Assembly: GCA_964016985.1 (NCBI GenBank)
Contig: OZ024828.1
Coordinates: 8,460,610-8,524,609 of the forward strand
Origin: Anodontia alba
Taxonomy: Eukaryota > Mollusca > Bivalvia > Lucinida > Lucinidae
Direction: 5' to 3'
DNA length: 64,000 bases
The translations under genes and the position numbers were made by a program. The notes under the pieces were generated by a model. The model ran no database searches and was not told the origin of the DNA. It worked only from the letters and a program-made list of their open reading frames with translations. Positions 1 through 11,900 of the stretch are shown piece after piece (within the stretch, counting starts at the first letter, position 1; every line of letters starts with the position of its first letter).

Positions 1-897
1 TTGCTGGTAAACGCCTGGGACAGATTCACCACGCACGATTGAGAACAAAATGAGTTCTCTATGTGAACATCTATATTCTAAAAATATTTTAGACAACCCA
101 TTGTGTGTCTGTGGAGCCATTGAAGACACAACTCATTTCCTTTTGAAATGTAATCGTTTTAGCAATCAAAGACAAGAAATGTTGGACACAGTGACTCATA
201 TTCATACACCGACCCTTAATGTTCTCCTTTATGGAAGCCAAGAATTGAATGAAATGCAGAATCAACAAATATTTACAGCAGTACAGAATTTTATCTTAAA
301 ATCTAAACGTTTTGAAATTAGATAAGCAATTAAAATAAACTAAAATAATTCTGTAATTATATAAAACAGCCCATGCTTTAACATAGCAAAATAAGAATTT
401 TCAAGTTAGTCGACCGAAGGTCCGTTATATACTTATCCTGACGGCTAAATTTTGTTTTTGTCTTAGAGTTATTACGGTTGTTGTGTTATAGTGTTTTTTT
501 ATGAAAATATATCAAGACTCCATTCCCCGTGGAGCTGCAGCATCTCATTTAATCACGAACATGCATATATTTTAGATAGTAGATTATCAGGTTATCAATG
601 GTAAATAAAATACCTAGTTATGCAGAAATAAAGGGAATACAAATGTCCCAAGTATTCTCGTTTCTTCTGCTTATTCTGATGCATGGTTTAACATGTAAAA
701 TAGTACAATTAATTAAGCTGTAAGTTGTTCAAATCACGTATTGCTATTGTTATTGTAAGCTTTGATGATTACACATCGGGATACAGATTAATACAAGTCT
801 TTTGACTTTCTTCTGAATCCCATTTGTATAAATTATCAATGTTTGTACTAGTTTAGATTATTATATTGAAATTATACAAATAAAATATGTTTAAACC
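1..897 (+). mobile_element. 3' end of a non-LTR (LINE) retrotransposon
   Basis: The segment holds the last part of a LINE ORF2 followed by a non-coding 3' tail up to about 897, where a different tandem repeat begins. The 5' side runs off the window. The coding part shows the C-terminal Cys/His motif (CVCG then HFLLKC) typical of the end of many LINE reverse-transcriptase ORFs. The tail is AT-rich and contains AATAAA near 881. The exact 3' boundary is inferred from the start of the next repeat. Confidence 0.7.
3..325 (+). pseudogene. Frameshifted C-terminus of LINE reverse transcriptase
   Basis: Bases 53-325 read in one frame as a peptide starting SSLCEHLYSKNI and ending in a stop after ...SKRFEIR. 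It carries a CxC(10)HFxxxC-type motif with residues C, C, H and C in order. The expected preceding residues (GQIHHARLRTK) lie in another frame at 18-50, which hits TGA at 51-53, so a one-base shift near base 51 breaks the ORF. The ATG at 50 is therefore not a real start. Family assignment rests on motif recognition, and the clade is not resolved. Confidence 0.65.
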
Positions 898-1640
898 AAA
901 GTGTGCAATGTAAAAATGCCCAAATGACAAAGGGCCATAACTCAAGAAGTACTTTTCAGAATTTATTCAAAAGTTAATCAGGTCCTCTACTCATCGCTAC
1001 CATTATACTCCTAAAATATCATGGCTCTAGCTTTAAAAGTTTTTTTTGAGATATTTTGCTAACACTATTTCATCCATATTTTTCAAAGGGCCATAACTCA
1101 GGAAAGGGACATAATCCTGATAAGAAAAAAAATATGTCAGCTATTTTTTCATGAGGAATCCAAATATGAAATTTCAAAATCTTAGCATGCACATTTCAAA
1201 GTTTATGCTATGCATAAAAAAGTGTGCAATGTTAAAATGCCCAAAATGACAAAGGGCCATAACTCGAGAAGTACTTTTTAGAATTTATTCAAAAGTTCAC
1301 CAGATCATCTACTGATCGCTACCAATCTATTCCTAAAATTTCAAGGCTCTAGCTTTATTAGATATTTTGCTGACAAGATTCCATCCATATTTTTCAAAGG
1401 GCCATAACTCAGGAAAGGGGCGTAATCCTGATTAGAAAAAAAAAAAAAATACTTGTCAGCTATTTTTTCATGAGGAATCCATATATGAAATTTCAAAACC
1501 CTAGCATGCACAGTTCAAAACTTATGCCATGCATCATAAAGTTTGCAGTGTAAAAATGCCCAAAATGACAAAGGAACATAACTTGAGAAGTATTTTCAGA
1601 GTTTTCTTTTTCTTTTTTTTTTTTTTTTTTTTTAATTTAT
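898..1640. repeat. Tandem repeat, unit about 320 bp, 2.3 copies
   Basis: The phrase GACAAAGGGCCATAACTC recurs near 925 and 1247, with a diverged third copy near 1566. The rest of each unit also aligns (GTGCAATGTAAAAATGCCC start, TTTCATGAGGAATCCA near the end). The last copy runs into a poly-T tract at about 1606-1634. No coding potential is seen. Confidence 0.75.
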
Positions 1641-1999
1641 TGAATAATTAAACGATTCGACTGCCTTCTACTGATAGCTTGGATTATAATTTAAAATATT
1701 TAATGATTTTGAAAGAGGGTATCGCACGCCCTAATAAGGTTGTGCGGAAACGTTGGATGATCTAGGTCTTTGCTGTCTGCCCATTCCTCGAACATTCACT
1801 CACTCAAAACAAACACGCATGCACGCATACAAACACAGAAGCACAGAAGTTATAATATTAATAGACAGAGGACATACGGTTCACTATAAATCAACACCTG
1901 TGAAAAGAAGCCATGCCTTACGCCATATGCGACACGTCAAGCTAAATTGTCTTCGAATGCGCATGATGATCTGGGCCTTCGCTGTCCTTTCATTCCTCG

Positions 2000-2062
<63 letters not shown>

Positions 2063-3013
2063 CTTATAAAGCTATTAGAGGACACGCGGTTCATAAAAGT
2101 CTTCGAATGCGCATGCTGATCTGGGCCTTTAGTCCCTACGAAATTCTTCCGATGGATCAAGAAAACAAATATTTAAGGAAGCGTTCGTATTTCATTATAA
2201 AATTGTATGTTGTGTGTACTCATTAGAATCGCCTCTTCGAGGCGATTCTAATGTGTACACTCAACATACAATTAATGTGCAGAAGATCGATAGATTTCCC
2301 AGAATAAGCGGTATTTGCTTCCCGACTTTAATTGCGCCACGATTTACCTCCATTGGCTCGAACTACCCATAGCTCGAACAATTTTCCATGAGTCCCAAAG
2401 GTGTTCGAGCCATTGAAGTTCGACTGTATTAGGCAGAGGACACGCGGTTCATAATTTAACGTCGTAATTTAATAATGTGACGAGAACGCATGCCTTACGC
2501 CATACGCGCCGATCCATGCGAAAAAGAACTTCGAAAGATATAGCGAAAATGCAGGCTGAGATCATCCTGTGCATCCTCTGTCCGTTGATACATGTTACAA
2601 TATATACTGCTTTTGAAACAGGACAGTGAAAGCCCTGATCAGAATGTGCGTACAGGGTGAGCTGAACCTTTACTGTCTGCCCATTCCGCGAACAAGCACA
2701 CACACACAGAGTACAATGTTAATAGGCAGAGGAAACCTGGTGTCCTTTAATTTGACTTTTTTCAGGAGAACCCATGCCTTACGCAGTATGCGCCTTATTA
2801 AGTGAAAATGGTCTTCGAAGCATATGGGGAATTCGCAAATTCAGGTCATCCTGAGCATTCGCTATCCGGTGATATGCTACAATATGTAATCTTGTAAAAG
2901 GGCAGCGAAGGTCCTGATCTGGTTGCGCGCATGCGCAGGCTCATCTGGGCCTTCATTGTCCGCTCATTCCTTGAACATGGACACACAAACGCGCACTCAC
3001 ACGCACGCATGTA

Positions 3014-3072
<59 letters not shown>

Positions 3073-3255
3073 TAACGTTATTAGGCAGAGGAAATACGAT
3101 TCACTATAATTTGACCATTGTCAACCCATGCGCCTTGCAATGTGAGGATGGTCTTCGAAGCATATTGGGAAAACGGAAAACCAGATCATCCTAAGCAAAA
3201 ATATAGGCTGATCTGGGCCTTCGCTCTCCGCCCATTCCTTGAAAAGAGTTATATT
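1641..3255. repeat. Degenerate repeat block with (CA)n and (GA)n
   Basis: Several diverged copies of a unit containing CATCTGGGCCTTCGCTGTCC followed by CATTCCTCGAACA are present (about 1755, 1965, 2110, 2655, 2940, 3208). They are interspersed with an AGGCAGAGGA..CGGTTCA phrase. Two copies have expanded microsatellites: (CA)30 at 2000-2059 and (GA)26 at 3017-3068. Reading frames through here only translate the dinucleotide repeats. Confidence 0.7.
2128..2430. mobile_element. MITE family N copy (N4)
   Basis: It contains the hairpin with arms around GTGTACTCATTAGAATCGCC (2213-2265). It ends in GTTCGAGCCATTGAAGTTCGACTGTA, matching the ends of other N copies at 39985, 49070 and 56170. The left end is blurred by the surrounding repeat block. 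Confidence 0.55.
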
Positions 3256-3363
3256 CCCAGTAAGCATTCTTTTTAAATCTATTGCGGGCCGTTATCGGCC
3301 CGTCAGGGTAGCTGACGGGCCGATAACGGCCCGCTGTAGATTTATAAAGAATGCTAGCTGGGT
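3256..3363. mobile_element. Palindromic MITE family E (E1)
   Basis: A near-perfect 108-bp inverted repeat. The left end is CCCAGTAAGCATTCT and the right end AGAATGCTAGCTGGG, with a GC-rich inner stem CGGGCCGTTATCGGCCCGTC. Related copies are at 44442-44546 and 46482-46795 (the latter split). Confidence 0.85.
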
Positions 3364-4548
3364 ATTAAGCAGAGAACACGGCCATTAAAATGTAGAGCAG
3401 CTAGTCTGCTGTAATGAGAGATAGCAACAATATTTCTATTATCTCCCTTGACAGGTAAAGTCCAAGGTAGATCAAATACAAATCAGGTCCTTCTGATTGG
3501 AATCCTCTGCTTTTGTCATAGGTCATCAGTGGAATTTAACAAATTCTTAACTTTACATTTCTCCATATCGACATGGAAGATTAATTAATATAATATATTT
3601 CATTGCAAAGAAAATGTTTCTTTTAAATATTTTGGAAGCTGTATTGGCATATGATCATGTTAAAATTAGATTTATTAAGAAAAAGGAAGTAATACTTAAT
3701 GGAAACACTAAAGATAAAAGCAGGGGAATCCAATTAATTGGACCTGGTTATTTATAGAAAGTAATCAAGGAAGTTAACTGATTGCTTTCTCCTATTAGAA
3801 GAGAACGACATCAGCCAATTGAACAATAAGTTTACAATCAGCAATACCCATATATGCAGTGCTCATGTTAGCTATGTCGCTGACACTCCCCTCAATATGA
3901 ACTTCTCCAAAGGCCATAATGCTTAGAGTTAACCGTCATCTATTTTTTTTTTTTTTTTTTTTTTTTTTGTCGCTGAACTATCTTCAAATCCTCCAATTTT
4001 GTCGGTGATTTGTCTCGGAACCATCCGTGCTAACTTGCTGACGATTTTTTTTTGGCACCCGCTACCTTAACATTTCCAGTTCTCTGATTCTCCACCTTCA
4101 CTGGAGCTGTCTTACAAATCGGAAACCAGTACCTCGTAGTCTATCACTGTCACTTCCGGGAATAAGTTTGGGCACGGTATCCAAGTGAAACACTGAAACT
4201 TTCCTCTGTTAGTACATTCCAGTTCTACTGGGTAACATAATGATACTCCTTAATTGTCTGTTCATATACTTCAAATTAATTGGCGTCGTGCTTCCAAAGG
4301 CAAATGAATTATGGCCACCGTCGTATGACTAATTTGGTCAGGATGAAATATTTTCGGACAACACTAGCCGCAGGAAAGCACAGGAACTTGACATGATGTT
4401 TTGTCGAAAGCGTGTGAAATATAGCCATCGATCAAAATTACCTTAAAATCAGCAATTTTAGAAACTTTCCCCATCTTTATGACAAAGAGCTAATCACACA
4501 CTTTAAACAAATCAAGCTGAAATACCACCTGTGCTAGAAAGGAATACC
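3364..4548. other. Non-coding, no recognised feature
   Basis: AT-rich sequence with a poly-T run at about 3943-3968. I see no splice-flanked exon, RNA gene or clear repeat here. Confidence 0.5.
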
Positions 4549-6371
4549 GGATAACTCGGCCCCTAACAAATTTGGCCCCGATCAGTTGGTCCCTAACCAA
4601 CTCAGCCCCCACAAACTCGGCCCCTAACCAACTCGGCCTCTTACCAACTCAGCGCTTAATATTAATGATCATTAACAATGTTTTACATGGAGGAGCATGT
4701 ATAGCCAACTACAGGAGCGCCTTCAGGAACTTTGGGATACTACACCAACTATGACATGTGGATCATAGTTGCTGAAGGAGTGTACTAAGTTCTACGGACT
4801 TGCCAATGGTTAAGTGACATTGGGTATACAATGTTAACAAGATGAAAAAACCGTTAAACCTCCTTTATATGTGAAAAACCGTGGAGCTTACAGGATCTTA
4901 CAGTGGTGTACAAAGTGCAATGTATTTTCCTTTTTTTTTTTTTTTTTTTCGTTCTAAAATGTAGAATTGTGCATACTGGTTAAAACTGCCAACAAACTAT
5001 GTTTAGAGCATTAACACGAAAAAATGATTACAGTTTATATGATAACAAAGAATGATCACAATTTAAATGATCAAAAAGTCTATTATATGAACACCCCCTG
5101 TAAATCCCACTTTATATTGGGAAAAATGAGGTTTACCGGGGATAAGTTTGACTTCTTTATTCTTGCTCTAAATCATATATTGTGGGTACTTGTTAGAACA
5201 ACCGTCATCAAATTTTATTTGAAAACCACCATTTTTACAGTCACAAAAATAGCATGGCAGTTAAGAGGCGTGTTATCATAATGTACATTAAGCTTTTTTC
5301 TTTGCGAATGAAGCATGGCAACAAATATGTTCATTACTGTTATGGTAGTGGGTAAACAAAACCATTAAATTTTCACCAATTACCGCAGATCACTGTATTA
5401 AACTTATGCTCAGACCTATCTGTTAGCTAAATGAGCCATCCATTCCAGCTCCACCCACTATAGTCTCAGTCAGTGAATGGATTAGAGGACACTTTCATCT
5501 ATAGATCAGTTTAAACACTACCTCACACATTCAAATCATTCAAAACCTCTCGGTTTTTAATGGAGGACCTCGTTCTGGTTTAGATGGCAGAATGTTATTT
5601 ATGTTTATTGGACATTGAAATGGCCAATGTTTTTTCAGAAAAATAAAGCAGCTTTCTTTCATCAAAAATTTATTTTCATAAGAGGTTCTCGTTGACTGAT
5701 CATTTATATGCCATAAACTCAAATATTAACACATATTTTATCTATCATCTAGCTAAAACTAGGCATTAAAATGGTCACCATAAAGCCAATATTACGGTTG
5801 GGAACATGCCTGCTGATACTGGAAAATATCATTGAAACAGTTGTAGTTATTTTAGGAAAAACAGTCAAATTGCTTCTTAAAGCTGTATTTTAAATTACTA
5901 GATAAAATTAAATATTGAATATTAACCAACAGGAATTTATTATCCAAGTAAAAGTTGGCTTGAATCAACTGGTATCAATGGAGCCGGAAATGTGTTTGCC
6001 ATCCACAATTTTTTGTCAAGTGGCATAACATTGTAATCACGTGGTCAGTACCCAGGATGAAAACAATAATTTAAAAAGGTCTGTAGAAATAATAAGCCTG
6101 TTATATAGATTGTTGATCTAAAAAATGAAGTGTCCTAATACAATGTATAACTTATTAATTGCAGACATTTAGGACTATGGCTAAGGCATGTTTTGGGGGC
6201 AGGGTCCAATGAAAAACAGACAAAACATTTTGTGTTTAAATACAGTGCAACTATCCACCAAAGAAACAATATTTTAAGAGGCTGAATTGGTCGGGCCGAG
6301 TTGGTTAGAGGCCGAGTTGGTTGGGGGCAGAGTTTGCTAGGGGCCGAGTTTGTTAGGGGCGGAGATGTCCC
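4549..6371. mobile_element. 1.8-kb foldback-like element with repetitive TIRs
   Basis: The left end (4549-4646) is built from repeats of CGGCCCCTAACCAACT. The right end (about 6283-6371) is the inverse, built from AGTTGGTTAGGGGCCG-like repeats. The interior of about 1.6 kb has no transposase-like frame. A degenerate family C arm lies at 5070-5200 (GTAAATCCCACTTTATA, then TTGTGGGTACTTGTTAGAAC). Arms made of short internal repeats recall foldback elements, but the class is not resolved. Confidence 0.6.
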
Positions 6372-7135
6372 CGAATCCTGAAAAGCATAGGTTCATCTTT
6401 TCCACCACAGTGCTCCTGACTTGACATGGTCTGGGTCGGAATCCCACTAGAGATGGATTTCAGCTCATGACTTCATGGTAATGTAGTGCACGGAGCCTTT
6501 CATTATGCACCATTCATTTTGCAACCACGGCCCCCATGTGGTCGGGATAGCTTGGATATTGACTTTTCACTCTGCAAAGCCCTGGTATATGCCTTACACT
6601 GTGGGGACATTTTTTATGTCAAATCCCAGGTAAAGGTCTCAGTCCCTAGATGTTATAGCCAGTCCTATCATATAAAATAAAATCCATTTTCTTACAATAT
6701 GAACTTATGCAAGAAATGAAGTTTTCAATTACTGCCAGAAGTGTCCAATATTAATCTCCTTAGATGTCTAATCTAGTAGAATAAACAGCCTGCTCAACAT
6801 GACCTTGTTGCTGACAGGGTCATGACATTCTTTATATATTTTCCTGGCTGTTTTGCTGGGAATCAAAATCATGCTACTTAAGCACCACTTAGGCCCCGCT
6901 ATCACAGGCTGGCCCCTTAGGGGCTATAGTTGCAAATGACTGGTGCATTACATGTATCAGCCCCTTATCATCTCGAACAACATGTAAAGCCCCAAATCAC
7001 CTACACTAAAAAAGGGTTGGAAAAAGAGACATTTAGTAAAATATATAGATGATGCAACATGGGATGATCATCACAGAAAAAGCATTGGATTCTTCTGTTA
7101 TACAAGTCAAAATTATATGTTACTGTCACATTTGC
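6372..7135. other. Non-coding, no recognised feature
   Basis: Intergenic sequence with no supported exon or repeat family member. Confidence 0.4.
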
Positions 7136-7348
7136 TTAACCCGTGTCATGCTGAATAAATTAAGATTCCACGCCCACTTCCATTTTTCAGCCATTCAGAT
7201 TGCTTGATCTGAATTGTTGCTATAAATTCATATACTTAATGGCAAACATTGCAGATCTAGACCAGTTGGCTTCTTCAGAAGCCAACTGATCTGGATCTAC
7301 ACTGTTTGCAAAGGCAGGGTATATCGGGGTTCAGCATGACATGGTTTA
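7136..7348. mobile_element. MITE family A (A1), piggyBac-like
   Basis: A-family elements are about 210 bp, flanked by TTAA. They have terminal repeats CCCTTGTCCTGCTGAA and TTCAGCAGGACAAGGG and a strong central hairpin. This copy is somewhat diverged at both ends. TTAA flanks plus CCC/GGG ends are the hallmark of piggyBac transposition. Confidence 0.75.
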
Positions 7349-7849
7349 AAAGTAAGTGGATGCAATATCATGTTTACAAAAATCTATAAACATTTGGAAG
7401 GTCATATGTATAACAATTGTGTGTACCGTATTAAAACAGTTTTGAAATCATTTAAAAAACACCAAGACAAGAAGAGTGAACTGGTGTTATTTAATGCTAA
7501 CAAGGAAAATGATCTTCTGCCATATCATTCAGTAATTTGCATTATGAGAACATTTTGGAGGGGTAACATTAGAACATTACAGCTGTGTAATTGCCAATTA
7601 CTTTGAAGATGCCACTGTACTGGGTATTGGATTGACCCATTTCTGATTGGAGCAGATATTGAGGGGACATCTCAGAGATGACATTTCATGATTGCCTGAC
7701 TGGCAGAACTGAAGTGCTGGTAGTTTGATACTCTGAATTCTGCATCTAAACATTTAAATGTGATAGCCCTAAATATACGTGTCCAGTTTTTTGTCCATCA
7801 GTCAACATTCTCAAACATTTTCTCCTTGACTTGCGTATTCGAACCCTGA

Positions 7850-8092
7850 CAAGTTTTTTTTACAGAGATTTGATCTTGAAATATTTTCTACTGTCATTCT
7901 CTCCCTTCTGCTGATTCAAGAAGGGCAGTTGTCAGTTTCTGGCGAAAGAATGTGCACAATGCTGGTTAACCGCTTAGAGGACTAAGTCTGCCCAGTAAAA
8001 GTGTGGTCAGGTTAACTGACCGTGCTCAACATGATGCAATGGGTTGAATGGGCCATAAAACCTCAACACAAAACAAAAAACATGGAATCAAA
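7850..8092 (+). mobile_element. SINE body
   Basis: Shares the module ATTCTCTCCCTTC..CTGATTCAAGAAGGGCAGTTGTCAGTTTCTGG and the 3' tail ..GGGCCATAAAACCTCAACACAAA with copies at 26100, 46900, 49850 and 59312. The tRNA-like head is not clear in this copy. Confidence 0.65.
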
Positions 8093-8292
8093 CAATGTGG
8101 TATCATTTTACAACCATGACCTATTTTTCATGATTTAACGACTTTACTATTTTTGTAAGTCAGCCGTTGCATTTAGCTCAACTTTTTATTAACTGTAACA
8201 CTGATCATTTGGCAAGTGTTTTCTTCCTAGTCCCGAGCATGGACTAAAAAAAACTGTAATGTCATTTTGTGATCATGACACTGTTTACTTAA

Positions 8293-8502
8293 TTAACCCT
8301 TGTCCTGCTGAACCCGGATATACCCTGGCTGTGCTAACAGTGTAGATCCAGATCAGTTGGCTTCTTCAGAAGCCAACTGATCTGGATCTGCACTGTTTGC
8401 CATTAAGTATGTGAATTTATAGAAGATTCCAGTTCAAGTAATCTGATCGGCTGAAAATTAGAAGTAAGTTGGCATCTTAATTTATTCAGCAGGACAAGGG
8501 TA
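8293..8502. mobile_element. MITE family A (A2)
   Basis: Orientation opposite to A1. The central hairpin CAGTTGGCTTCTTCAGAAGC is flanked by CAGTGTAGATCCAGATCAG and its inverse. Confidence 0.8.
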
Positions 8503-8539
8503 AATCAAATTATGCTATTATATTCAGTATATATGGTAC

Positions 8540-8665
8540 TACTGTATTTACCCTAAGTATTCAGACAGGCCTGCATAAATAGTGTAGACCTAGATCAGAC
8601 ACAGCAGAACATGATTTCTGACCAGAATCTGCAATGTTTGCCACACATCCAGCACTTTTTGGACA
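8540..8665. mobile_element. MITE family F (degenerate)
   Basis: Begins TATTTACCCTAAGTATTCAG, the usual F left end. It carries the GTGTAGACCTAGATCAGA arm and a weaker opposite arm CAGAATCTGCAATGTTTGCC. Confidence 0.5.
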
Positions 8666-8666
8666 T

Positions 8667-8880
8667 TTAACCCTTGTCCTGCTAAATAAATTAAGAAGCC
8701 ACACCCATTTTTAATTTTCAGCCAATCAAATTACTTAATCCAGATTGCTGATATAGATTTACATACATAATAGCAAACAGTGCAGATCCAGATCAGTTGG
8801 CTTCTTCAGAAGCCAACTTATCTGGAGCTACACTGTTTGCAAAGGCAGGGTATATCCGAGTTCAGCAGGACAATGGTTAA
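8667..8880. mobile_element. MITE family A (A3)
   Basis: TTAACCCTTGTCCTGCT at the left and a slightly altered GCAGGACAATGGTTAA at the right. It lies 110 bp upstream of the first visible TMEM168 splice acceptor. Confidence 0.8.
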
Positions 8881-8990
8881 TAGTAGGTTGTAAAATGGAC
8901 TTTTGTAAATTTTATGACCAGACTGGTAAGGAATTGAGGTGTCTGAATATATACTTTTGGGTAACCATAGTGATTTGTTTTATATTTCAG

Positions 8991-11900
8991 TGGCTGTATA
9001 AGACTGGTCTTAGAGGGCATACTTGGATCACAGAAACATGGAGATTTTCGGATGAAAGACTTTTATCTGATAGATAAATGCCTGGGCACCTACCTCGCTG
9101 TTCATTAAAGTACTGTCTCATTCGCTGTATACATTGCTGTCAGCGGTGTGCAAGATCGGCAGTAATGAATTTAAAGGATCCACGTGTACAGTTTACCATG
9201 TTATCATTCAGCTACCTGCCTGATGTAATATTGTTAGTTGCTCTAGGTTTAGGGCTATACACACAATGGATGTACACAGAAAATATGGCTATTATTGGAA
9301 TAGCCTTGTGTGGTTTGCTTGTTTTTGGAATTTCCTGTGCATTGCAGTATTACTTTGATTATCAGACATTTGGAAAAGCATTGCTCCACATTTGGCTGGG
9401 TTGTATCCTCGGAATTATCATTTTTGCCAATCAGGAAGAATACAAGTTTGTTTCAACACAAGAAGTAATGGATATCCTACTGCTTACCAGTGCCTTAATG
9501 GCAGCATTTTGGAGCATTTGTGAGAGATGTATGCACATCACCAAGTTTGAGCCACAGATATTTTCAGTGACAGAAAGTTTGGAAAGTGTAGGATTAATAG
9601 TAGCAAGTATTGTCACAGGGTTGGATGCCTTGCCAGTATCATTTCTTGTTGTTGCTTTTGTTTTCAATTTAGTGGCACTTCGTTTTAAATCCATTCTTGG
9701 GCTTTTCAGTACTCTCGGTTTGATATTTGTAGCAGCATTTGTTTTTTTCCCAGTAATCTCTCTTAAAGTGAATATTTATGGATTAGTGTACTTTGTTAGT
9801 AGGCATTTAACTGAACCTTTTATAGACTTGTATTTTTCTGGACTGTCAACACTTGAAAGATGGCAGGCATTTTTTAGTCAGTCAAAACTTATAAGGCATT
9901 TAGTTGTTTTAGCAATATTCATTTTCAATGTAGTGACAGGTGTGGAAGTTGGAATCTTATCCACGGGGCATAAAGAGTGGTATGTTGTTGTGCCATTGTA
10001 TATTGCCTTTGCTGTAATATGGTTATGTTTTCATGTGATATTTTTTATATCGGTCTGGAAACTAATGTCAAAGATTACGGACTGCAACCAGACATTTAGC
10101 AGTATTTCTGACGATCGGAAAAGCATGAATAGGATCATGGCATCGAAAGGAATTCGACACTTCAGTTTGATCTCACAGCGATTAATTTGTTTCTCTCTCT
10201 TGACTACATTTATCCTGTTTGGCATTGGTTGGGAAACAAAGACAGGCTACAGTATCAGTATGATCCTGGTCATTGTCCCTCTGGAGTGTATGACCTTGAG
10301 CCTCTTTTGGGAGCTGGGCGATAATCTAGGAGGAACCTGTATTGGATATGCCTTGATTGCCCCACACACTGGTCAAAGGTGAGTTTAAAATGAATAGGAT
10401 ACATCTGAAAGATTTTAACAGCATTTTGCAAAGGGAAAGAACATTTCAGATGGGGAAATTTGAAACTTTACTAAAAATGAAAATGAGGGATACTCTTAAA
10501 GGAAAGAATTTGCTCCTCTAGAGGAGCAAATTCTTTCCTTAAGACTATCCCCCAGTGAAGGATAAAGGAGAGGATTCACTCCTTTAGAGGAGCAAATTCT
10601 TTCCTTAAGACTATCCCTAAATGAGAAGGAGGTCAACATTTTCCATGCCAGAGTTATTAACCTTGGTGGTGCATTCATTCTCTTTAAAATCTTGTTAGCT
10701 TTTGGAATGTTGCTTGTTAACATTAGTCCTGCTGAACCCGGATATGCTCTGCCATTGCAAGCAGTGTAGATTCAGATCAGTTGGCTTCTGAAGCCAACTG
10801 ATCTAGATCTGCACTGTTTGTCTTTAAGATGTGAATTTGAATTAATAACCTGGATCATGTAATGTGATTGGCTGAAAATTAGAAGTGGCCGTGGTATCTT
10901 AATTTATTCATCATGGCAAAGGTTAATGATTGTGTAAGCTATATTTACTCTTAAATATTGAGACAGACATGTCCAAGCAAACAGCATAGACCAGATCAGT
11001 TTCATTTAGGTCAGCACTGTTAGCTAGTCTCGATTTACATTTTTTAGCTTGCCTGTACGAAGTACATGGAGAGCTATTGTAGTCACCCCGGTCGTCCACG
11101 TTTGCGTTTGCGTTCCCGTTCCCGTCACACTGCGTTAAAGTTTTTCAAATGCTTATATCTCAACAGTCACTCCTCACAGAGGCATCAAATTTGGAACTTA
11201 GGTACCTTGGAGGGTCTTCTGAGATTCCAAGAGAATAAACCCCTGGGTTCATGCCCCTGGGTGGGGCTAGGGGTCAGAATCTAGGACACCTTTGTAATAC
11301 TGTGTTAAAGTTTTTCAAATTCTTATATCTTGACTTTCACTCCTCATAGAGCATTCATATTTAGAATTTGGGTACCTGGACGAGTCTTCTGAGATTCCAA
11401 AAGAACATACCCCTGGGTTCATACCTCAGGGTGGGCCTTGGGGTGGGGCTAGGGGTCAAAATCTAGGACACATTTGTAAAATCTTATATGCCTACAGGTT
11501 ATAGACACAACTGGTTATACATCAGCTAACTATGTGACATCAGTTTAAGTGTAAGAGAGTGAAGGTCATGGTGACCTACATTTTACGGTCCAGGTCACCT
11601 AGATTTCACGGTCCAGTGATTTTGCCTTATATCTTGAATACTATTTGTTGGATAAATGTCACACCTGGGATATTAGTTCCATGTGACCCGATGAATGACC
11701 ACTTACTATATCTAGGTCATTGTGACCTATATTTCATGGTTCAGTGATTTTGCCTTATATCTTGAATACTATTTGTTGGTTAAATGTCACACCTGGGATA
11801 TTACTTCCATGTGACCCAATGAATGACCACTTACTATATCTAGGTCATTGTGACCTATATTTCATGGTTCAGTGATTTTGCCTTATATCTTGAATACTAT

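Noticed and set aside
8895..9077. 60-residue frame just upstream of the TMEM168 ATG
   Set aside because: It crosses the splice acceptor at 8990 and ends in TAA directly before ATG 9078; it is intron plus 5'UTR.
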